Shown: positions 50,301 through 62,300 of the stretch, one piece after another
Position numbering within the stretch: the stretch's first letter is position 1
Layout: every line of letters begins with the position of its first letter
NCBI GenBank assembly: GCA_022266195.1
Contig: WHVY01000005.1
Span: 930,001 to 994,000 of the forward strand
DNA from: Tetranychus cinnabarinus
Taxonomy: Eukaryota > Arthropoda > Arachnida > Trombidiformes > Tetranychidae
Length of the DNA stretch: 64,000 bases
Direction of reading: 5' to 3'
Notes under the pieces: model-generated
Told to the model about the DNA's origin: nothing
Databases searched by the model: none
What the model saw: the letters and a program-made list of their open reading frames with translations, nothing else
Position numbers and translations under genes: made by a program

Positions 50301-53300
50301 TTGAAGGCTTTCCTGTGAGCATAGCTCTGAACTGAATCATCTTCAATCAGAAACTGCATTCGTTGGAAGAAGGAAGCTGTTGGCGATAAAGGTTGCTTTC
50401 GAAGTAAAATGTCCACTGGATCGGCTGATTTAAGACACAACGGATTGTTCTGGCAATCTTTTGATGAACAACATTCACTATCGGCACAGTCGATTAAACC
50501 ATCTGATTTATCCATTTTTGTTGTTGATTCCATGATGGCATTTAATCAGCATTGGATGAATATCAGTTGACAAATATGATGAAAGAAAGAAGAAGAAACA
50601 AGAATTTAGATTTGCAATTGTGAATAGAACTGTAATGGAATGGTAAATGAACAAGAAAAATAATCAAGGTAAAGAAGATTTTCTTCTGTTCATTTATCTC
50701 TGAATCAGTCAGTTTAACAGTGAAAGATTGAAAAAGTAAATCAATTGGATTACACTGAGAAAATCTTTTCGCCTCTTGATCATCATTAATCTTACTGGAC
50801 AATCAACATATTACTAGACATTGAAACTGGTTTACTTTATCGTAAACAATTTAAGGTTAAAAAAAGAGCAACTTTTAGAAAAGTTTCAAATGATGAATCA
50901 ATTGAAGGATGAAATGAAAAATGTCGACTTTTAATCATCATTGAGGTGAAACAGAGATTTTGAATAATCTTGAAATGGTCAGAAGAGAAAATTCTAGTTT
51001 TTACACTTTGCCTCTTCTGACCAATGGAATAATAAAGAGACAGAAAAATGGTTAAAGTAACAGTTTAGTCTGATATTGATTTGCTCATGAATCGACGATT
51101 CCATTCAGACTTGATTCACTATTCCTATGATCATTTTGATAATCTTTTTACTTACTCATGATATTGAACAGCGAATCAAGTGGAATGAAAAAGTGATAAA
51201 GTTCGCATTCTTTTTATCATGAATCGTTGGAAGAGAATGGATGTAAACGGAAAACTGTTTTTACTATTTAAATATTTTCACCTTCAATTGTTTCAAAAGA
51301 AATTTAGAAATTCGGAAATTTGTAATTTCCATTAAACTTACCGTTATCATTGTCTTTTTTATCGCCACATTCCTTTTCCAATGGAATGCTACAATCATTT
51401 CCATGCCAATCAGAGTTGCATGAACAGAACCATCGTCCATCGCGTTCAACACAAACTCCACGATTATTACAATTCTTGGGGCAACCCTCTGAATAACAAC
51501 AGAAAAAGAGATTAATATTGAGCAAAGAATAATTTGCAATAAAAAGACACAATTGATTCCATTTGATGGCAAGTGCATCCAAAGCATATTCACCGAGACC
51601 AACACTTTTCCACCTTTTTTCACCTCAATAAAAATTACCATTTAACCCTGAAGATACGAGTGATTCAAGGAAAACAATGAAATGCTGTTCAAGAGGAAAG
51701 ACATTAGCAGATGTGCGATTTTATGGTGCAAACAAGAGAATAATCATTATCGTAATAAATGGAAAAAATTGCGCCCAAACTGAAAGATGGAATAAAGATG
51801 AAGGCGAACAAGAAATATTTGGATAATATTTACATTGAGTTTTCTTCTGGTTTCTTCTCTTTTGCTCTTTAGTTCTTTACCATCTCATGATAACTTTTTA
51901 CATTCTAGTATGATAATTTATTTACTTTGTCAGATTATTCTGGATTCTGGTGAACAGCAACTCGGAAAAGAAAAGCAAAAGCAAGAGAAAAGGTAAGCAA
52001 AGCAAAAAGATGTAAGAGCAAGATCAAGTAATAGAGTGAAGTTTATTGCTAAAGACGATATCAATGTGCATAACAGAGATTACTGTTCATGATGGAACCA
52101 GCAAATAACCAGGGAAAGAAAGAGAAATAACTAAGTAGATATGTGTTAAGGATTAAACGGAGAACCAAGAAGAAGAAGAAGAAGAAGAAAAGGGAAGAAA
52201 AAGCAAGGATAAAAGTAATACAGAAAGTCTAAATTACTACAGAAAACTATGGTCATCGTGAGCAATTACAGTATCCCAGGAGATTGAATGAGACAGGGAA
52301 GAATGAGAAATGGAATACCTTATGGAAAGTGTGTAATGAAGAAAGAATGGCAGAAAAGAATCAATATCAGAATAATCTGGTCGAAAGTGAGAAGAAGTCG
52401 ACTGATAATGAGAAGTGATAATTTAGTATGAAAAATCATAATTATGACAGGGAGTGAATAAGAAAAGATTGAAATGGTGAAATGATGCCATTTAATGTAC
52501 CAACATTGGTCATGGGATGCAGTTTATTAGATGAAATTAATTAGGATCTTTTATGTTCTTAATCAACTCTCTAAGGAATTTTGTTTGCTTTTTTGCTTTT
52601 CTCTTTTTCCTTTTTTTTACCTCTTCGATTCTGAATGTGTAAAAGTTTTATGAGAAACGAAAGGGAAACGAGTTGCATAAACGGATCAAAGTTGATGATG
52701 ATTGTTGTGATGAGGAGGAGGAAGTAAAGTGAAGGGCTAAACAAGGTAATGGAGAAATGAAATTTAGCTTTTGGTGCAAAGTAAACCCTGAAACCTGGTA
52801 AGGATGAATAAATAAACGAAACTTGGCTTTTAAATGAAGAGTAAAAACAGAAGGAAAGCCTTACATTGCTTGAGTTCCAAGTTTAATGAATCGTCTCAAA
52901 TGGAAATCGATTTTTTCATGGTTTTATAAAAAAGTATACTTTCAGTTGCCACAGAATAAGAATTAAGAATAAAGTAAAGAGAAAATGAATTACCACAGAG
53001 AAGAAAAGAAAAGTTTAATTCTCTCTCTCTTCTGAATTCCTTTCATTTCCAACCATCTTCATCATCTCGAGACATTGTGACATTAATAGAAGTCGTAATT
53101 GAAACTAGCCTTTCACTGAATAAAAACTTTAACCAATTGTCAGCATTTCTAGTGTTTCTTGAGTGTTCAACAGTTCAATGTCAGTGTTAATATGTTTTGG
53201 CCGTTTCAATGTTGACTAGAAAATGCTTAATGAATGATTCAATTTTTAATAACAATTAAGTGTTGGTCTGTGTTTAACTTTTGTAGCTTCAGTTTAGTCT

Positions 53301-56300
53301 GAAAATTGGATAAGCAAAAACTGTGCAAAAACTGTCAAGTCTTTTTGTTTAACGTTTGGTAAACTGCCAACAATGTTTTGTCAGATAAAATGTTTAACTA
53401 TTTAGTATCAAGTGTACGAGTGTTTTACAGCTTATTAGGGAAACGTGTAGAATGATGATCAAAACTAGGATCATCATTATGATGAAGTTGCTAATGGATG
53501 GAGAAGAAGGAGGAAAAGTGAGAAAAAGTGATGAGAATGATGATATGATGATATGATGGATACAAGAGGTAAACTGTTTCTACTTAAGGCAAACAACTGA
53601 CTTTTGTTTAACAAGAAAATGAAAAATGTTCAAACTGAGTTTATGATGGATCAAGAAATGGTGAATCCGAAAAATTGATTAAGTGGTTCGACCTCAAACG
53701 GCTTTAGTTTTGTCGATGTCTTTCGATCTATAAGTCTGATGAAAATATTACAACTATCATTATGCGAAGTTTCATGCAAGTGAAGGCAAATCTCTGTAGA
53801 ATCCGATTCTTTAACAAAGAACAAAAAGTTGTAATGATACTGATGATGATAAATAGTGAAAAATGAACACATTTCAGTTGAAAGATTCAGAGAAATTCTA
53901 ACTTCTAACTTGATGTAATGATGAAGAGGAAAAGTGTTACAAATTGTCCCAATTCCATGTCAAAAGGGAAAAATAATGAAAAATAATGCTGAGAAAAAGG
54001 AAAAGGAAAAAGTATTGAGAATGAACAAGTATGATTGAGATGATAAGTGAATGAAAGAAAGATCAATGAATGATCGAAAAAGACGAGATTCCATGTACTT
54101 GAAGCAGGGTATCAAGAAAAGGTTTGAATTTGGAGAAAAGTAAAGTTGAGGGAAAATTGCCATTTTCATAATGAAACGTTACTCGAAGCTGCTCAACGGA
54201 CAAAAAGGTTATCAAGAAAAGTTTGAAATTGGATCGAAGATTATACATTTTATTGCAGATTATTTGGAAGATTGATCTGAATTAAGCAGCAAACATACAC
54301 AACTGATTAGAACAGTGATTGATTAGGTTGAGTCGTGAAATGAAAAGAAAATGAATGGAGAAAACAAAAAGAAGCGAAAAAATGGAAAGAAAAGGTTAGA
54401 ATACAAGTTTATCTGAGCTTCTATTCAGGGTTACATTAAACTGAAACATGGGATAAAATTGATGGCCTTTTTTACTCCCAGTCAAGTCCGTAAATATCAA
54501 CCAATCGATTTGCCATTGAATGTTAAACTTGTCATACACTTGACCATTTATAAGGAAAACAACAAAGAGTAACTCATAACACAGAGAAAGAGAGAGAAAA
54601 GGAAGAAAAGAAAGAGACAGAATTTTACTTGCCTCATGAAACTAGCTAAAGAAATTGGAGAGAGAGAGAGGAAAAAAGAGAAAAGAAAAATTGGTTTCAT
54701 GATATCATGAAGACCCATTTGAAAAGAAGTGAAACACAAAATAAACCAGAATGGATTTCAATCAATGATCAAGATCGATTCTTATAGTTCAACTTTTTCA
54801 TCATTACTATTGTCTATTAAACATTCAATGGAAAAATATTTTGTTACATTGAGTCCAGTGATAAATGACCATTTTAAACGTCATCAAAGTAATGTTACAA
54901 TGAAATAAACTCTGGTCATTAAAGAAACTCGAGTCAGAACATTTTTTTCCTCTCAATCAATTTACCAGTAAAAATGCAAAATTATCAAGTCATTAGTCCA
55001 GACTCTTAGACTTAAGTCAACCGAGCACAAGTAGACCTTCAAGTTGCAAGTTTACAACTTGCCTGCGTCTATGGAAGCTTCAAACCTTTTTCAATTCATT
55101 ACAACTTGAACTTCGCGTCCAAACCCAAAAGCTTAATTCATTATCGAAAAGTGTTTTATCTTGTGTATCTTTATTACTACTGCGATTGTTTGGATCGGCT
55201 GAAGATTTAAAATTATCCAATGATTAGTCCAGACCCTTAGACTTGAAGGCAACCGAGGACAAGTTGAGCTTCAAGTTTAATTAAGTTGGAGATGCAGCAC
55301 TCGGCTTATCGATTGAATGATTAATTTTCAAGTGAAAACAATTTTCAATTTCACTGGTTGAATGATATCCTCAAATATTGGTATTTGATTGGAATACAAA
55401 AATGGCTGATTAACAATCAAACAGCATCTTCTAGTTAGCCAATTGAATTTACCCTCCTCATCGTTTCCTCTTTTTGTTCATTATCATCAATGTAATCATC
55501 ATTTTGTTCAATACATTTCTTTAAAAGTGTTTCAAGTTCAATGAAAGTGAATCAATAGAAAAATTTTGGCCTCTCTCTTTTCACCATTAAATAACAAAAA
55601 AAGGAACCCATTATATTGAATGTTTGGATCAACAATGATCAAGATTAAAGTTGATCAGAGAGGGAAGAAAAAGAAGTGATAATAAATTTCATTCTTTAGT
55701 TAAGACGATAATAATGATGAAGGTAATAACTATCAATTCAATTTGGTGTTTTAGTTTCACTTTTATCAACTAATAACTAATAACAAAAAAAGTCATTCCA
55801 ATCACTAGGTAAGAGTAGAAAAGTTGATTCAAGTTGAAATAATTTCACAAAAATTTTGTGTTTCGACGAAACTTTTCATTTGAAATGTGTATCGATTGAA
55901 TGAGAAGACTATTGTAACAATTTTATTAGATTTTTTGGGTTATTACTTTTTTTTCATCTCTCATGGTTGACTTGATATTTCATCTGTGAATCATGAAAAG
56001 TCAACCTGAAAATGCTGCATGAATACAAAGTCAGATTATGCATAAGAATTTAGTTTGATAAATATGACCATGAGGAGCTGGAAAAGAGCAAAGAAGAAGA
56101 AGTAGAGGAAAAAAAAGAGAACGATTTTCTTCTTCTCTGGTAAACATGATAAACTCAATTTAGCCATTGCTATGAATAAAAATCAACTCGATACTGTTTA
56201 GGGTTAAACACCAAATGTCTCATAATGGTGATGATGAAAAAGATTCAGTGAAACGCAATTTTATTTGGAAACATGAAAAAACTGGAAAAGTAAACAATGT

Positions 56301-59300
56301 TAAAATGTTATTTTCACTTCAATTAAGGTTAATATGGTTCATTAGGTATTTTCAATGTTTCATTACCAAGTAATAAAAATCAATCATTCCCATTAAAGTC
56401 AACATTCATGTAAAGCAAAAATTAACTCACATAATTATTAACCAATTAAAAGTAAAGAGTTTAATTTTCAATTAAACATTTATGTTAATGTGAAACAAAA
56501 TCATTCAATTATCTCGCCTTCATCAGGTAAATATACTTTGGGTAGACTCGAGTTGAAATTATGAAGAGCAATTGATATTGAGATTGGAAAATTGGAAATG
56601 TCAAATTTTTCGTGCAAAAAGTGAAATCAGTTTTAATGTTTTATTGAAAGCATTTAAGAAATGAATTAGAAACTCAAATGGCTGCGATAATCTCAATGTG
56701 CAAGTTGGAAAATCATGAGAAATTCAAAGTGAATAAGATTAAGGAAACAAGTGTAATCAATAAATGGTCAACAATGTTCGTGCAAAAACTGTGGACAGTA
56801 AACTTAGGCTTGAAGGTAAATGGTAAACTTGAAAATAATCTTATTTGATTCAATTTTAATTTTGTAATTCTGTTGCTGTTCAATAATGAGAAGAATTTCA
56901 GATTATTTTGTAACAATTAAACAATTTGAAAGTTTGATGAAAAGTCACTTGCAAGCTTTCAAGCTACCAAGTTTAAAAGATTCAAAAGACTCAACAAGAT
57001 TTCAAGTTTATCTGGTAACTAAAAGTCACTGATTATCACGGTATTTTCATTATGATTGAGACAACAAAATGATGAAATTTGAAGAAAATGCGCTTTTCTG
57101 ATGAATAATGAAGTTATAGTTTAAATTACGTTCACTTTACAGAGTTGGCTGAAGATAAAATGATATGAGAAAAGCGGCGTTTTGGGATTTCTTGTCGTTT
57201 TCAGGTCAAGTAGAGAATGGAAAAAACCAAATAATTTATTCTTCAATATCTATGGAAATATTGGTTTTAGTCATTTCTGGTCAAACTTGCACTTCGTTTT
57301 TATCTTTGTCAATAACTAGATAACTTTTCAACATTAATTCAGTTAAACTTTTCCAATGTGTAACAAGCAAGTCATAACCTTTAAACGAAGTGGTCATTTT
57401 CATGGTGAAAACAGGATTGATTGTTGATGAAGCAGGTTGGTGACAATTTTTCAGGTTGACTCTTATAATGCAATTGGATGACTTGGACCAACAACAGAAT
57501 CGTCAAGTTGGTTAATTCAATTGAGCCAATCATGATTGGGTTAACAATTTATTCATCTCTGTACTCACCTAATGTACATAATTTTCCATTCCATCCTTGA
57601 TTACAGAAACATGTACCATTGTTGCATCGTCCATGTTCCAAGCATCTTGGGTCACAAAGACGTTGTTCACAATTTGGTCCAGTCCATCCTTTATTGCAAA
57701 CACAACCTCCACTTTGACACTGACCATTAGGACCACAATCGAGATCACATTTTTCTGTAAAAATGAGAGAAAAAGAAACAAAATTAGATTAACTTGAAAG
57801 ACAGAAAAAGGTCGAAGAAAAGGAGAAAAAAAATGAAAATTTAATCAATAATATTGAAGCAAAGAGTAAAGGCAATAGTTTCATAATGAAACTTTTCAAG
57901 TAATTATCGTTTACATCATCAACAGCATCATCATTAAGAGTATCTTTATGTAATATTGAGCATCATTATATAATAAAAGATGGGTTGAAACGATTGACCA
58001 AGCGATAATTTTACAAGGCTGATAGAAGTTCAACATTAAAGAGATGATTAAAGATGACAATGGATGCTAACTGATGAACAAATGAACCAACAAATTGAGT
58101 TGTTATCATCTTTTAACCACATTTTCACTTATAGTCCAAGACTATCAACATAATGAAAAGTAATTTTCTTAACCATTCAAGTAAATCTTTGAAAAATGGA
58201 GTAAAGTCTGATAGAGAAACAGTTTTTTTCATTTTACCAAAATTGTTATTTAATAAAATTATGATCAATTGAAAAGCAAAAAAAGTTATTGATTATGATA
58301 ATGAAACTATCATTGGATGAATTTATCAAGTTAGAGAGTTATGAAGTGATGTTTAAATAATTGAATGTACAATGTTTTTCATGGATTTCATGAGCAAATC
58401 ATTTGGGCAGAAGATGGCAAGTTGATAATGAAGATAAAGGAAATTGAAAGGAAAGTAAAAAAAGATGAGTTTACTGTCATCAGTGATCACTTGTGCTGCA
58501 CCAAAATTGAGGCTTCATCTTTCATCACAATCATCATTTTGGTGCAACCATCAGCAGCCATCATCCATTTGTTTAATGAAAATACTTTACTCATTTTTTC
58601 TCTCTTCTTACTATTTTTTTGCTCTTCTTTCTCTTGTTTACTGACCATCAGCAAGTGTAGTTAATCACTCGTATAAAAACAACTAACGGTTCGATGGATA
58701 AATAAGGGAGTCGAAATTTCTTTTCAAATGATGATGCAGGATGAGAAGAGATGAAAAGGAAAGAAACTAGACAATAATAAAAAAGAGCAAGAAATGACGA
58801 TAATGACAAGAGAAGCAAAAAATGAAACAATCATATTAACAGCAATGTCAATGCAAGCCTGTCCAATGTTGACCAGAAAAGAAAAAAGTTGCTAAATTAA
58901 TCTGAAAGAAATGATAATTCTGAAAAAAGGCAATTGTTCCTTTTCATTCTGTCTTTTTTCATCATTTTTTGTTTTCTCCTTCAACATCTCTATTTGATTT
59001 ACAAATAACAGTTTCATATTAAATGGCATTAATAGCAACAATACAAGTAATCGTAAGCAAAATGCTAAGACACAGGCATTAAGATAACAATAAAAAAGAT
59101 ATTAATAAAAGGCAATAATAATAGGTAATGTTAGTTGTTAAAACATATAATAGAGCTCAGACAACAGAAGCAAAAGAAGTGAACAGAGTTACTAAAGGGG
59201 AAAAGATGCTGTTATGAACTTATCTAATTGACATGAGAAACTGAAAAGAAGAACGTCATGAAAATGAATAACAAAAATTAGTCGATTGATAGACAATTGA

Positions 59301-62300
59301 GGATGGATTGAGGATAATATCAAAAGGAAGTGTTTAGATTACATGCAATTCTGTGGGTATTCCAGTTGTTCATTTTCATGAATTGGATGCTTAATAGCGA
59401 ATGACTTTTGTATTTTGAATGATTTTTTTGTCAAAAAGCTGAGAATTTCGATTTTTGATTTTTCTTTTCTTTCTACGATTTTTATTTGTATTTCGCCCAC
59501 ATTTTGTGTTCCTTTTATCTCAATATTGTTAAGAAGATAAAGATTTTACTGTTTATGTTTTCTTCAACATTTTCTTAGTAAACTCAAGATTCTGTATTGA
59601 TGTTAATCATGTTGATGACTGTCGAGGGTTCTTACTTTAATTGAGAAATAATTGAAACATTTTTCAAGAAAAAATATCAATGGTCATTTGATATGTTCAT
59701 AAGTGGGTTAAAAAAAGCTTGAAAAGATTTGAGCAAAGTTGATAATCTTGTTGATCAATTGCAGAGAAAAACTTGAATTGCAGATCTTTGCATTCACATT
59801 TTACTCTGTCAGTGGTTAGGCCGTTAGTGTCTCAAGAGAAGTCAGATAAATCAGGATAAGAAGAAAAAAAAGTAAACCTTGTAGGTTGATGTATGAGTTT
59901 TTTTGCCACATTTTGAAACTTTACTCTTCTCTCTTCATCATCTTGAGATGAGAGCAAGCAAAAGATAAAGCGAAGCAATATTGATGAAGAAAGTAGAAGT
60001 AAAAAAAGCTTTTCAAGTGATGATAAACGGAAATAAGTGGTTATCCAAAAGTAATACATATATCTGAAAAGCATGTACAGCATGGGACAAGAAAATAATA
60101 AAACTTAGCAGCTATTAGAAAATTTACCTCCAAAGATAAACATTACTGAATCGAAATCAGCAATTTGATATTTCATCTCATTTCAAATGTTGGCTCAGAA
60201 TCTAGGAAAAACTCAAAATTTCAAACAATCAAAGCAAATAGATTTTTTAATTTCTCACTTTCTAGACTCGAAAAGATTAACTTTTCAAACCAATTAAAAG
60301 GTGATTTTTATACTAATTAAGTAAAAGTTGATCTTCAGATTTACTTACTATTTTCAATTTTTTCAACTTTTATTTTGCACTGCATTTCCATTGAGCTCAT
60401 AAGTTAGCTAAATGTTCAAGAGGCAAAGTACAATAAAGACATAAATAACTGTTCCGTTTGAAGCTCAAGTCTTGATGAACTGTACCAAAGTAAAGGTTTT
60501 TGACTGAACCTGAAAGTGTTGAGCAAATTAATAAACTTGTAAAACTGTGAAGATGATGAAAAAGAGGTGAAATTAAATTTCCGATTGTAATCAAGAAAAC
60601 ATTTTCCTTCCGTTGTAATGATAATGACAAACTTGATACCAATAATGGTGAAAAATGCTTTTAAAATCAACATGAAAGTTTGTGAATCGCTTTAATTGCA
60701 TCAAAGACTATTAAACTTGAAATTAAATGAAACATAACAAAACTGGAAAGCAATTTGTTCATCAAAAAAGTTTCATAAGCAACAAAATCACAAATTAAAT
60801 GATGAGTTTTGAAACAAATGAACAAAAGTCCATTTCTCTTTCAACCTGTAAAACTAACAATGGATTGCGATTCATGAAACGAACTTCTAGTATAATCGAT
60901 TTTCATGAATTTTTCTAAACACAATGTAAATATATTTCAGGGTAAACAAAGGGTACAGTGAAAATGATTGATGAAATGGAAAAGAAAAATTGAATTGAAA
61001 ATCGATTTTCCTTTTTCCAGTCAAGAAATTTGACCCTATTATCCAGAGTAAATGGTATGAGAAAAAAAGACACGAAAATAGGTGAGCATATAACGATGAA
61101 GATAAATGTTCAAAGGTAAAAATGATGAGGATGATGAGAAGGTTGATAGGAAATGTGAATAAAGAAAACGTGAATTGAACAAAAAGGACGGATATAAGTA
61201 AATTGATGTTCAGAAAATTGATATAATAATTTTAGAGCATGATATTTGTTTTCCTTTCATCACAGTTTACACATGATTATTTAGTTTCATTTCAAGATAT
61301 CTTCATCTTTCCTCTTTTTCTCATAATAAGCTTTCACCTTCATCTCAACAGATTAACTTCTCTGTTACTTTTAATCACTTTTGCACTTGTACAGTTGGCA
61401 AAAGAAAAAAACAGCAAAAATGGTTTCATGATGATCATGATGATTACCGGGTAACAGTAATGGTTAACTTTTCAGTGTGTAGAAGCAGATAATAGAGAAA
61501 ATTTTCAACTGATTGGGACATTTGAGGTTAACAAGTTAACACAAAGCTACAGAGAAAAGGATCGTTAAAAGGATGAATAAGATGATGTTGTTGATGTTGT
61601 TGATGATGCTATTTTGGTGCACAAAAAAGCTATCAAGAGGTTAAAGAGTAAAGAGAGAAAAATCAATTATGTTGAATATAAATTGCGATGGATTTAAGTG
61701 AAAATGGAGATACTTTGTAAAGATGAAAAACCAATTTTCCTTTTCAATATCATTTAACGTTGAAGATGAGAAAAGAAAGAAAAGAAACATTTCCCATTTT
61801 AGATGTTTTCTTCTTTTCCTTTTTCTCTCTTCTTCTTCTTCTTCTTCTTTTTTGTCCATCACACAAAGAAATAGAAGTAAGATGATGAGGAAGACAAGCT
61901 ACAATGTTACAAAAGAAGGACCAACCTTGAGAGCAATCACTTCCCATCCATCGTGGTTCACAAATACATTGACCTGTTTCAATGACGAATGTCCCATGAC
62001 GAGAACAATCCTGTAAACAGCGTAATGATTCGGAATCAAGTTCTGAACAATCGGCTCCTTTCCATCCTTTACTACAAAGACAAAGTCCATTGAAACAGAC
62101 ACCATGTCCAGTACAATCAGGATCCAGACAATCAACTGCAACAAAAGATGAAAAAAATTAAGTCAAAATCAAAGTCAATGTTGAAGTTTCAATATTTGCC
62201 AAAACCAAATGAAAATTTTAACTGTAAACATTTTAAGATTGATCAAGATGTTGACCAGAAAATTTGAATACTTTTCTTATTCAACATGAAAGATTCTTTT

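Noticed and set aside
49987..50346. 119-codon minus-strand frame overlapping a teneurin exon
   Set aside because: It overlaps the 50295-50502 exon in a different frame and runs into the intron; the exon's conserved Cys-rich frame is the real one.
51264..51641. 125-codon minus-strand frame over the EGF8 exon
   Set aside because: Wrong frame; the overlapping frame with EGF cysteines and correct splice phases is the coding one.
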